Below are positions 51,533-62,686 of a stretch of DNA of 64,000 bases, one piece after another. The translations under genes and the position numbers were made by a program. Numbering within the stretch: position 1 is the first letter of the stretch; every line of letters starts with the position of its first letter. This stretch comes from Malacoplasma iowae (lineage in GTDB: Bacteria; Bacillota_I; Bacilli_A; Mycoplasmatales; Mycoplasmoidaceae), in NCBI RefSeq assembly GCF_900660615.1, contig NZ_LR215023.1, positions 310,001 to 374,000 of the forward strand. The letters run 5' to 3'. The notes below the pieces were generated by a model. That model saw only the letters and a program-made list of their open reading frames with translations. It was not told the origin of the DNA and did no database searches.

Positions 51533-53727
51533 TGGATAAAGAGTTATTAAATCGGTTAAATGATGACCAAAAAAAAGCAGCCACATCAAACCTTGGTTCA
51601 ACAATGGTAGTGGCAGGTGCTGGTAGTGGTAAGACAGCTGTTTTAGTTTATAGGATTGCATATCTAATATCTGAATTAGGGTTAAACCCAAAAAAGATAT
51701 TAGCTTTTACTTTTACAAATAAAGCAGCAAATGAAATGAAAAAAAGAATTAACTTATTAATTAATAATGTTAATTTAAATTATATTGGTACATTTCATAG
51801 TATTTGTTTAAGAATTTTAAGAGAAGAAATTAGTTGTTTAGGAAGAAATAATGATTTTTCTATCATAGATGAAGATGATCAATTATCTATTGTTAGAGAA
51901 ATATATGCAAAAAGACAAATTGATAAATCAATTATTTCATTTCAAAATTGTTTAAATCATATTAATAACCTTAAATCTCTAAATGTCACAGTTGATGAGG
52001 CTATGGAAGAATTAGTGAACATTATTGAAGATGATTTTGAAAATAAAAAGAAATATGTAATCACAGTTGTTTATAAAGATTATCAACAATATCTTGTTAA
52101 TAACAATTTATTAGATTTTGATGATTTGATTAAATTTGCAAAATTAATTTTAGAAACTAAAACTGAAATTAGAAACAAATGACAAAATCGTTTTGACTAT
52201 ATATTAGTTGATGAATTTCAAGACACAAATCCAGATCAATATGAATTAATTAAATTGCTAAATAAAACAAGATCAAATATATTTGTGGTTGGAGACCCAG
52301 ACCAAATGATTTACTCTTGAAGAGGAGCTTATAAAGAAATATTTGATGATTTTAGAAAAGAATTTAATGATGTAGAACTTATTATTTTGGATAAAAATTA
52401 TCGTTCAACAAAAAAGATTTTATCTGTTTCAAACCAACTTATAGAAAAAAATAAAAATAGAATAAAGAAAAATCTTTATACAGAAAATGAAGATGGTAAC
52501 AATATTATTTACTATGAAGCAGAAAGTCCTGAACAAGAATCAAAATGAGTTATAAGTAAAATTAAAGATTTACTTAAACAAGGATATAGATATAAAGATA
52601 TTGCAATTTTATATAGAAGTAACTTTTTATCTAGAAATATTGAGCAAGAACTTGTTCATAGTGGACTTCCATATTTTATTTTTGGTGGGTTCAAATTTTA
52701 TCAAAGAAAAGAAATAAAAGATGCTATATCTTATTTAAAACTTATTAGCAATAATGATGAATTATCTTTATCAAGAATTTACAACACACCAAGAAGAAAA
52801 ATATCTGAACAGTCTTTAACTAAAATAAAATCTTTTGCTTATTTAAATAAAATAAATTTATTTGATGCTTTTAAAAGGGTTGAAGAAATTGATTTGTCAA
52901 AACAAGCTATTAATGCATGTCTTGATTTTGTAAAGTTAATCGAGGAGTTTAGAAATAAAAAATTTAATTCACTAACTGATATGTTAGATTATGTTTTAGA
53001 CAACACTGGATATAGAAAAGAACTAATTGAAAATCAAGAAGAAAATAGATTAGAAAACTTAGAAGAACTAAAAAATGCTTTAGCACAATTTGAATTTAAA
53101 AATCCTAATTCAACAATTACAGAATACTTACAAGAAATAAGTTTATATACAACAGCTGATGAAGAATCAAAACAAAACCAAGATTGTATTATCTTAATGA
53201 CTGTTCACTTATCAAAAGGATTAGAATTTAAAAATGTTTTTATTATTGAATTTAATGATGGATTTTTTCCATCATATAAATCAATTGATGGTGATGCAAT
53301 AGATGAAGAAAGAAGAATTGCATATGTTGCAATGACTAGAGCACAGCAAAATTTATTTATTGCAAACTCTAGAGGTGTTGCTTTCATGAATGATTCTCAA
53401 CAAAGAAAAATGCCAAGTAGATTTGTTAAAGATTTTATAAAAAATGATTATATAGAAAAATATGTTAGAGATTTCTTGCCAACAGACCATGGTTCACATG
53501 ACAGTTATTACTTTAATCAATTAAAAGACAAACAAATTAACTTAGAAGATAACCTACATGATAATGATGTAGAATTCACAATTGGGGATTTAGTTAATCA
53601 TCAAAAATTTGGTTTTGGAGTTGTAGTTGGTGTGATGAATGATTATGTTGATATTACATTTAAATACCCATATGGTACAAAAACAATATTAAAAAAACAT
53701 AAAAGTCTATCTAAAAAAAGCAACTAA
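51532..53727 (+). CDS. pcrA: ATP-dependent DNA helicase PcrA/UvrD
   Basis: A 731-residue SF1A helicase that unwinds DNA in repair and clears proteins from replication forks. Motifs in order: LNDDQKKAA (Q), [20 protein letters not shown] (I), [12 protein letters not shown] (Ia), [18 protein letters not shown] (II), [15 protein letters not shown] (III), NYRSTKKIL (IV), [17 protein letters not shown] (V) and [14 protein letters not shown] (VI). The C-terminal tail ends in a Tudor-like segment [20 protein letters not shown] known to bind RNA polymerase in PcrA. Complete. Confidence 0.95.
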
Positions 53728-53775
53728 TATGTTTTATAATAAATTTGCATTTATGCTTAGAAAGTTGGAATAAAA

Positions 53776-54567
53776 ATGAATATCTTATTTATTGGAGATA
53801 TTTTTGGAGAAGCTGGAAAAAAAGCTGTAAAAGCAGAACTTGAAAAAATTAAGATAAAATACAAAATTGATTTCACAATTGCAAATGCTGAAAATACAAC
53901 ATTAGCAAGAGGTTTAAATTGAAATGACTATAATGAATTAAAAAGTTATGGGATTGATTTTTTTACAATGGGAAATCATACATGACATAAAGAAGAAATA
54001 CTTGAAATTTTAAGTTCTCAAAAAAACATAATTCGTCCAGCTAATATAATTGATTCAGAAGAAATTAGCAAATATGGAGTTGGTACTAAATTAGTTAATG
54101 TTAAAAATAAAAAAATTAGAATTACCAATTTACTTGGATCAACAGTTCACTTTAAAGAAAGGCAAACAAATCCTTTCATTAACATGAATGAAATTTTAAA
54201 TAAAAAAGATTGAGATATACATATAGTAGATTTTCATTCAGAAACAACAAGTGAAAAAAATGCATTTTTTTTAAATTTTAAAAATAGAGTTTCAGCTATT
54301 TTTGGCACCCATACACATGTTCAAACAAATGATCATAAAATTTATGATAATACAGCATATATTACAGATGTTGGTATGACTGGTCCAATGTATGGTGTTA
54401 TTGGGGCTAAACCAGATACTATTATAACAATGTTTAAAGGTGAATCTGATAGATTTAGGCTTGAAGAACAAAAAGGTTTATATCAGTTTTGTGCAGTTGT
54501 TTTAACAATAGATGACAAAACAAATAAACCCATAAAATTAAAAAACTTAATAATTTATGAAAAATAA
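53776..54567 (+). CDS. YmdB-family metallophosphoesterase (2',3'-cAMP phosphodiesterase type)
   Basis: A 263-residue calcineurin-like phosphoesterase of the YmdB/TIGR00282 family, homohexamers that hydrolyse cyclic nucleotides. Ligand motifs: MNILFIGDIFGEAGKKAV (Asp), TIANAENTTLARGL (Glu/Asn), MGNHTWHKEE (Asn-His), VDFHSETTSEKNAF (His), FGTHTHVQTND (His-x-His). In Bacillus YmdB affects biofilm and multicellular behaviour. ATG 53776 is 48 bp after pcrA. It ends the operon; a terminator follows. Confidence 0.9.
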
Positions 54568-54572
54568 AAATT

Positions 54573-54601
54573 AACTTCTCTATTAAAAAAGAGAAGTTTT
54601 T
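54573..54601 (+). terminator. Terminator after the YmdB gene
   Basis: AACTTCTC pairs with GAGAAGTT (10-nt loop), then a T-run. Confidence 0.82.
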
Positions 54602-54655
54602 GTTTGTACTTTATTATCATTCTATAAAATAGTAAAATTAATATTGGTAACATTT

Positions 54656-56017
54656 ATGGAAAAAGTATTAAATGGTTTAGACTGATTAATATATAGTGAA
54701 GACTATATAGAAAATAAAATTTACTTAAATAAAAATGAACTATTATATAGATTTAGTCAAATTAATTTTGATAATATATACATTGATTCATTAAATTTAT
54801 TAAAAGTTGATGGCAATTTACTAAATAGCAAAGAATTCAATATTAACTATAATGAAAGTGTTTATTCATTATTTTTTGATTATGCTAGCAAAATAAATAT
54901 TCCTTTTATATATAATGGGTATCATTTAAAAAATATATTATTAAATATTGCTTATAATTTTTCAAAATGTAGTGTCCCTTTTGAGATGGTATTTAAAATA
55001 GAAAAATGATGTCAAATTAATAGAGAAGAAAATGTAGAAGCTTTTAATAATTATCAAAACCAAAAAAGCATAAGCTTTAACTCAATGGAATTTAACAGTT
55101 TTTTTAATTCTTTTAAAGATTTGTTTGAACAATTTAAAGATGATTTTAATTACTACATTTTATTTAGAATGTTTGTTCATTATTGCCAAATTTATTTGAA
55201 TCCAAAAGATATTTCATTTTTGTTAAATAATAAAGAAAATTATAATTTGATTAAACATCAGGTTTTTAGTAAATATTTAAATTTAAATTATTATTCAATT
55301 AAATTGTTTGTTTATCAAGCGTTATATATTATTAATAATTTATTGGAAAATAGTGACAATTCAACAAAAGGTAAAATAGAAGATTTTATTTCTTGTTTTA
55401 ATTCTTTGAATATTTATGAAATTGATGAAAAAACAAAAGAATATAAGCTAATTGAAAGAAATGACTTCATTGAGTTTAAAAATAAAGAATATGTTCTTTC
55501 GTGAGAACAAGAAATTGAAAATAATCAAGAAATCGAAGATCAATCTGTTGATAAAAATAATGATGAAAATAGTTATGAAAATCAAAATAATGAAGAACTA
55601 GAAAAACAAAATGTAGATTATAACGATAATGAAAACACTGATTTACCACTTCTTGAGAATAGCCAAGAAGAAAATAATTTTGAAGAAGATAACATTTTTG
55701 AAGAAGATAACATTACTGATATAAAAGATGATAGATTGTATTTAATCAATACAGAAAGTAATGAAATGATTAATGCAAATAGTAAAGTTGATGACAGTTA
55801 TGATCAAATTTATAACGAATATGATTATCAACAAAATGATGAAATAACTCAAAATTTTAACAATCAAGATTATATTCAAGAAAATATAGCAGATGATGAT
55901 TTTGACCAGAAAATCAACAATCAAAAAAATGAAAAAGATGAATATGAAATAATACACGAAAGAATAAATGATGATAATTTTTCAATTTTTGATAGTCTAG
56001 AAGTTGAAGAAGAATAG
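54656..56017 (+). CDS. Hypothetical protein with acidic Asn/Asp/Glu-rich tail
   Basis: A 453-residue protein of unknown family. Residues 1-285 are mixed, mainly helical and Asn/Tyr/Phe/Leu-rich (MEKVLNGLDWLIYSEDYIEN at the start). From about 285 to 453 it becomes a low-complexity acidic segment of Asn, Asp, Glu and Gln with almost no hydrophobic residues (ENNQEIEDQSVDKNNDENSYEN), probably disordered. It contains a 7-residue duplication NIFEEDN/NFEEDN. Such acidic tails occur in attachment-organelle proteins of mycoplasmas, which makes a cytoskeletal or adhesion role conceivable. No signal peptide or TM. No clear Shine-Dalgarno. Confidence 0.7.
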
Positions 56018-56109
56018 CAGTCATTATATCATTAAAAGTTGAAATTGATAATTTTTTTTCTTAAAATTATAGGTATTAAAATATGCATATTTAATATATA
56101 GAGGTGAAT

Positions 56110-57261
56110 ATGAAGAAAATTGGTAAAAGTTTAAAGAAAACATTAGTGTGCTGTACAGCACTTAGTTCATTTATGGTAATTTCTCCTCTTATTGTAGAAA
56201 CAAATTTTTCTAATAACAGTACAACTTTAAACTATAGTGATACTAATAAAAATTCATTAAACATAAATCAATATCAAAATAGCGAAGTAAAAACTTTAAA
56301 AGCAATTGAAGATCAAGCAACTCAACCATATGCAGATAGATTTAAAATAAAAACAATAGCAGATGCTACAACTGAAAATGAAAAAACACAAATAGATGCC
56401 ATTTATAGTGGTAGACAATCTGATGTAAATGTTGGATATGGTTCTGACCAACAACTAAGTAGTGTTTCAAGTTTACCAACTAATGGACTTCTTAATTTGT
56501 TTACTTTCACAGATAAAGTAATTGGTATTACTGGTGATATTTCAAAAAGGCCAAAAATTGAAGTTTTATCAAAAGCAGATAAAACAAAAAATGAAAATGT
56601 TACAACAAATTTAAGTTCATTTAATAAAATTGGTGAGACAGACATTTCTGAAAACTTATTAAATTCACTTGGTATTTTATTTGTTAAAATAACAACTTAT
56701 GATAAATCAGCTCAAAGTACTGTTTATACAGATTATGTTATGCTTTCAGGATTTGGATCAAGTCTTTCTTCAAGTTCATCAAGCGGAGTTTTGACACCTA
56801 ATGGTGAAGAATTTAAAAAGAAAGTTCCAGATTTATCAAATAATGATTTAGCAAATTACCCAACATTTGTTTCTGATTTTGAAAATAAAGATACTGTTAA
56901 TACTGTAAAGGCCAACACAGATCCACAAATGAAAATAGTATCAAATAGACAAGATGATGCTAGAAATGGTAGTGTTAAATATGATGTTAACTTTAACTGA
57001 GAAATAAATGAACAAATTTATAATTCAGCAAAAGTTACTAACACAGGTACTGGTACAAACAATAGCGGCCAAAAATCATATTTAAATAGAGAAATGGAAA
57101 AATCATTTTCAATTTCTGGTTTCCAACCAAGTTCTAACATAACAACTAGAGAAACAGTTATAATTGTTGCATCTATTATTGCAGCTGGTGTTGTTGTTTC
57201 AATATGTGTTTATATTGTGTCTTTATTTACTAGAAAAATTAGAAACTCTAGAAAAATGTAA
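56110..57261 (+). CDS. Surface protein with N-terminal signal and C-terminal TM
   Basis: A 383-residue protein. It begins with a basic N-terminus and hydrophobic segment (MKKIGKSLKKTLVCCTALSSFMVISP), which looks like a signal peptide; CC is present but no classical lipobox follows. A ~320-residue Ser/Thr/Asn-rich ectodomain with an SLSSSSSSG run is followed by a strong TM (VIIVASIIAAGVVVSICVYIVSLF) and a short basic tail. This is a type I membrane protein topology. Ligand unknown. AGAGGTG lies 4-10 bp before ATG 56110. Its terminator hairpin (57268-57291) was hit by the IS. Confidence 0.7.
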
Positions 57262-57270
57262 AGCCAAAAC

Positions 57271-57291
57271 AAAAACCTATTGGTTTTTGTT
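57271..57291 (+). repeat. Target duplication of IS copy 4 (left)
   Basis: The 21-bp AAAAACC-TATT-GGTTTTTGTT, part of the hairpin after the surface-protein gene (AACAAAAACC/GGTTTTTGTT). It recurs at 58454-58474. Confidence 0.94.
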
Positions 57292-58453
57292 GCTCGATTG
57301 ACATGTGAAGTGCAACACTCAAAAAAGAGTGTGCACTTCATTTGTTTTGTTTGTAAGTGTTCACTAATAAAAAGATAATGAATATTAGGAGTGCTTATGA
57401 AAACTTATAAACATTTAACAAAAGAAGAAAGATGCTTAATTTATTTTCTTTGAAATAAAGAAAAATATTCTATGAATAAGATTGCAAAAATCTTAAATAA
57501 AAACAAATCAACAATATCAAGAGAATTAAAAAGAAACACATCTTCAACAGGGATTTATTATTCATCAACTGCTCACAAAAAATACATTAGAAGAAAATCA
57601 AATTGTCATATGTTTTTTATGTTGAAGTACAAAAACTTCACAGATCTTTTTATTCAAAAATTTAATCCTAAATCTCATGGTGTAGAAGCTACAATTTTTT
57701 GAATAAAAGAAAACTATCCGTTAGTTAAAGTTCCAAGTGCTAGGCAAGTATTTAGATGAATCAATAGCAAGATTTGAAAGATACAAAGAAGAGATTGTTT
57801 AAGAAGAAAATATGTTAAAGGAAAAAGAAGAAAAATAGGTATATTTTCTAAAATTGATGGAAAATACTGCATTCCTTATAGTCTAAGACCAGAAAAGATA
57901 AACAATAGAAAAGAATTTGGACATTGAGAAGCTGATCTAATAGTTAGTAAAAGGCAAAGTGGTTATTACCACTTATTGACATTAGTGGAAAGAAAAACAA
58001 GGTTGGCAATTATTAGAAAAATAAAAGGGAAGAACGCTAGATCAATGATGGCTAAAATGTATACCATTATTCGAGATGAAAAACTCCCAATAAAAAGCAT
58101 CACTGTTGATAATGGGTTAGAGTTTCAAATGATGGGAATAACTGCAAAACAATTCAACTTTAAAGTTTATTATTGCCAACCTTATTCTTCATTCCAAAGA
58201 GGGTCCAACGAGAACATAAATGGGATAGTTAGAAGATGATATAAAAAAGGAACTGACTTCAGTTTAGTAAGTGAAGATAAAATAAAAACTCTTGAATGAA
58301 AAGTAAACAACATCCCAAGAAAAATGTTTGGTTATAAAACAGCTTACCAAATGTATCAAGAAAATATTTAAAACAAAAAAACTCTCAACTTATATTTCAA
58401 AGTCGAGAGTTTAATGTAACATTGAAGTGTTGCACTTCACATGTCAGTTAGGG
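57292..58453 (+). mobile_element. IS30-family insertion sequence, copy 4 (1162 bp)
   Basis: Complete element with the same ends (GCTCGAT, GTTAGGG) and terminal inverted repeats as the other copies. It sits between the surface-protein gene and the Asn-rich pseudo-ABC gene, and its outward structures could affect transcription between them. Flanked by the 21-bp hairpin duplication. Confidence 0.95.
57397..58371 (+). CDS. IS30-family transposase (copy 4)
   Basis: A 324-residue DDE transposase, matching copy 1 in every stretch compared. ATG 57397 with AGGAG upstream; intact under the TGA=Trp code. Confidence 0.95.
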
Positions 58454-58474
58454 AAAAACCTATTGGTTTTTGTT
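58454..58474 (+). repeat. Target duplication of IS copy 4 (right)
   Basis: Right copy of 57271-57291, continuing into the T-run of the original terminator. Confidence 0.94.
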
Positions 58475-58564
58475 TTTTATTTTAATTTCTATAATGCTTT
58501 AATAAAATTAAAGTATTTTTTTAATGATAGAATAATACATGTAAATATTTATTAAGGAATATAT

Positions 58565-60514
58565 ATGAATAACAATTTCAATAATAATAATCCTAATAAG
58601 CCAAACAATTATCAAGGTCATAATTTCACTAATAGAAATTCTAATCAAGGACCTAATTTTCATAATCATGACAACAATTATGCAAATAATGTAAATAGTA
58701 TGAATTCTGAATATATTGAAAATGATTATCAATTAAACAATCAACAAGCTCCTATTGACTATGACCAAATTAATAGATTTAGTTATCAAGGACACTATGA
58801 TAATAATCAAAATTATTACAATAATAATGATTCATATAATCAATACAACGAAAATGATTTTAGTAGATTTAGCTACAACAATAATAATCAACAAGAAAAT
58901 TTCTACAACACAAATGGTAATCAATCATTTGTAAGCTATGATAATAATGTAAATAGAACACCAATCATTAACAAAGATCCTTTAGATTATGTTAAAAAAA
59001 ATGGAATGTCTGGAATAGATTATTATGGTAGTATTCCAGATGAAAAAAGATATGATATGTATCTATATACTTTAGCTGAATTAAATGAAATGGAAATCAG
59101 TGTAGAAAATACAACTAAAAAATTTTATATGGGCAAAATGTATTACAAACTAACTGATGAGTATTTAAATTATTTAAGCAAAATTCAAAATGGTGATTAT
59201 ACAAATCAAGAAAATACATTAACTTCACATGGAAAAGAATTAGATAATAATCTAACTAAAAAAGAACAAGAAATAGATTATGAATTAAATTTTGATAACC
59301 CTGTTGAATCAAATGAAAATTTAAGTAATCAAGAATTAGAAAAAAGTAATCTTGTTTCAAAAAAAGAAAAAGTAAATAAAAATACCAATAATTATGAAAA
59401 TAATATTGATGAAGATGAAGACGAAGATGAAGAACTTAATAATTTAGTAATTGAAGATGATGTTGAATTTGATCAAAAATTATTAACTGGACCTGATATT
59501 CAAATAGATGAAAACATATATCTTAATGAAGATGAAATAAATGGAACAACTAATGTTGATGGTGATATTCCAGAAAATGATAGTTCTAATTTGGAAAACT
59601 TAATTAATGATCACACACAAATACTATTAAATCAAAATAAAAATCTTGACACTGATTTGGAATATAAAATATATAGTTTATCTTTCAATAAAAACGAAAA
59701 AAGAAAAGACTTAGGTAAACTTGATAACATCACTTTTGATATTTATCCAAAAGATAGAATTATGGTATTAAGTTCTGATAAAAGTAAAACATCAACTACT
59801 TTGATTGATGTTTTAAGCAGACGTCACGAAAAACAAAGTGGGTATGTATATTTCAATATAAAAAGAAAACAAAAATGAGTTGATATGTACTCTAAAGAAT
59901 TTAAACAATATGATTTGGATATGGTTAACAAAAAAAGTGATGTTTTATATCAACTAGAAAGTCCAGATTATTTTTCATATGGAAGTGAGAAAAAAGATAC
60001 TCCATTATCATTATTTAAAAAAGTTTTCTATGCAATAGATGTTTTAGTTTCAGAATCACTATTTTATAAACTTATTGAAATATTTGATTTTAAACCACTG
60101 ATCAAAAAACACATTAGTCAACTTAGTGATACAGAGAAAAGAATATTTGTTTTAATATGTGATATTCTTATTGGAAAACATGTACTTATTATTCCATTAA
60201 CTGAATTCAAATTGGAAATTAATAAAAAAATTGAGTTTTTCTCTTTATTAAATAATATGAATAAAAATAAGTCTACAATTATTATTTTTAGTTCGTGAGA
60301 TATTCTTGATGCAAAGATTTTTGCTAATAGGGTTTTATGTTTAGATGAAGGAAAAATGATATTAGATAAAAAAATTAATGATATTTTAAAAATTCACAAT
60401 TCACTTGATAAATTCTTATTAGATTATTTACAAACCAACAATAGAAATAAAAGAAGACAAGAATTGTTAAAAAAAGATGATGATGACGATGATGAAGTAA
60501 TATATGAAGATTAA
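58565..60514 (+). CDS. Asn-rich prion-like domain fused to inactive ABC-ATPase-like domain
   Basis: A 649-residue protein in three parts. Residues 1-135 are mostly Asn with Gln, Tyr, Asp and Ser, a prion-like composition. Residues 136-365 are acidic, with an EDEDEDEE run. From about 368 it follows the order of an ABC ATPase, KLDNITFDIYPKDRIMVL, but every catalytic motif is changed. Walker A reads SSDKSKTSTT (403-412). The signature reads SQLSDTEKR (518-526) for LSGGQ-R. Walker B reads VLIIPLTE for LLLDEPT. The H-loop is FSSWD, without His. The D/H order and ANRVLCLDEGKMIL fit the ABC C-terminus well. It ends in an acidic DDDDDDE run. AAGGA precedes ATG 58565. Role unknown. Confidence 0.75.
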
Positions 60515-60521
60515 TTTTTTT

Positions 60522-60552
60522 AAATATGTAGTTATAAACTACATATTTTTTT
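60522..60552 (+). terminator. Terminator after the pseudo-ABC gene
   Basis: AAATATGTAGTT pairs with AACTACATATTT around a short loop, followed by T-rich DNA. Confidence 0.8.
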
Positions 60553-60616
60553 AATTATTTTAATATAGTTGATATATTTATATATACTTATAAGTAATTA
60601 AATTTATGGTGATTTT

Positions 60617-62428
60617 ATGATTTTAGACAAAAAATATGATTGAGATTTAGAAAGTTTATTAGCGGGTGAGGATTTAGAAACGCTATATTCAAAATGACAA
60701 AACCAAAAGAAGCATTTATTGAAACTATATCCAAATTTTTATACTAGTTTAGAGAATTTTATAAATTGAAAAAATGAAAATTTAAAATTTGAAAAAATAT
60801 CTAATAGGTTAGTAAATTATATTAGTAATAATTTAAATGAAGATGTAGTTAATGAAAAATGAAATTTTTGAAGTCAAAAACTTAGCAATGAATGAAATGA
60901 ATTTTCTATAGCAACATCAGATAGTTCAAACATTTTACTAAAAAATAAAAAAACAATTTTGCAATATTTAAAAAATGATGAATTAAAAGAATATAGAAGA
61001 GATTATGATATCTTTTTCAAAAAACAAAAACATGTTTTAAGTTTAAAAGAAGAAAAAATACTTTCATCATATTCACTAATTGAAGATGGTTATGAAGATG
61101 TATTCACAACTTTTGTTGATGGAACTATTAAATTTGATAGTGTAAAAAACAAAAATAATAAAGAAATAAAAATTAATAGCATAAGCGATGTAACATTTTA
61201 TTTGAAATCAAATGATAGAGTTTTAAGAAAAAATACATGATACTCATTTAATGAAGCATATTATAAAAATAGAAATTTATTATCAACGCTTTTATACTAC
61301 AATTATTTAACTTTAAACAATAGTTGTAAAATAAGAAACTATGTTGATTATGTTGATGCTACATGTCAAGATGACGAAATTACTGTAGATCTTATTTTAT
61401 CAATTTATAAAAATGTTGAAAATTATAAAGACCTTTATAAAAAGTTTTATACAGCAAGAGACAATGCTTTAAAGAAAATATTTAAATTAGATAAAGTTGA
61501 ACCATGAGATAAATCATTAGACCTTTCAACTAAACAATCAGTATATTCTATTGATGATGCTAAAAAAATTGCTATTGATGCTTTGAGTGTTTATGGTCAA
61601 GAATATGTTGACACAGTTAATAAAGCTTTTGAAGAAAAATGAATTTCATGATTGCCAAAAGAAAACAAACATAGTGGTGCTTATTCTATTGGTGGCACTT
61701 TAGGTTTAGATAAATATTTTATTTCAATGAATTTTGATAAAACATTATCATCTATCTATACTTTAGTTCATGAACTTGGACACTCTATGCATTCTTATTA
61801 TTTTGGAAAAAAACAAACTGTTCATTGTGGATGCGAAATTTTTTATGCTGAAATTGCCTCTATTACTAATGAAGTTCTATTAAGTTTATATTTACTTCAA
61901 AAAGAAAAAGATGATAAAGCAAAAATAAAAATACTTGATGAATTAATAACAGGTTTTTTTGCAACTACTACAAGACAAATCATATTTAGTAATTTTGAAT
62001 ATGAAATGGTTCAAAGAATTAAAAATAAATTACCTATTACATATAAAGAAATAGAAAATGTTTATGTTGATATGAATGTTAAATATACTGGTGCTGATCC
62101 AAAGAAATTAACTTCAAAAAAATATGTTCAATCACTAAGTACAATATTAAGAATTAGTCATTTTTATGTTGGAAATTTTTATGTTTATAAATATGCTGTT
62201 GGACAAATACCAGCACTAATTTCTGGATATAAAATATTTAATAATGATAAAAACTTTATTAATAAATACTTTTCTTTTTTAGAATCAGGAAATAGTATAT
62301 CACCAATTGATACAATAAAATTATTAGGAATTGATTTGTATAGTGATGACCCTTTTAAAGAATGTCAAAAAATTCTTGAAGAATTAATTAAACAATATAT
62401 TTCGCTTGTGAAAAAAGTTTATAAATAA
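60617..62428 (+). CDS. pepF: Oligoendopeptidase F (M3B family)
   Basis: A 603-residue zinc metallopeptidase that degrades short peptides in the cytoplasm. The zinc motif HELGHSMHSYYFG is at about residues 385-397, with the third ligand in EIFYAEIASITNEVLL. The N-terminal DWDLESLLAGEDLETLYSKW is the usual PepF start. Many Trp are TGA (for example 60641, 60689). ATG 60617 is chosen as the first Met before the conserved YDWDL. A terminator hairpin follows. Complete and of normal length. Confidence 0.94.
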
Positions 62429-62445
62429 AATAATTTTAATTAAAT

Positions 62446-62492
62446 AAAAATGTGTATTTACAAAAGTAAAAAAAGGTAACACATTTTTATTT
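62446..62492 (+). terminator. Terminator after pepF
   Basis: AAAAATGTGT pairs with ACACATTTTT across a 23-nt loop, then a T-rich run. The spacer to pgi (62493-62686) shows no gene. Confidence 0.65.
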
Positions 62493-62686
62493 TTTATTTG
62501 TTTAAAAAATAATTTTATATATTTTTTAAAATAATTAAAAACTTTATTTTTATAAAAAATTACTATTATTGCTATAAAATTCTTTATTAAAATTGATGCA
62601 TAATTAGTTGCTTTTTAATTTCAGATAATTAAATTATTAACTAAATGTTTATTATATAATCTAAGTGACTGTTTAAGGAGTTATCA

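Noticed and set aside
55742-55957. Minus-strand hydrophobic frame suggesting a membrane protein
   Set aside because: It is the complement of the acidic Asn/Asp tail; antisense of GAT/AAT codons yields Ile/Phe runs.
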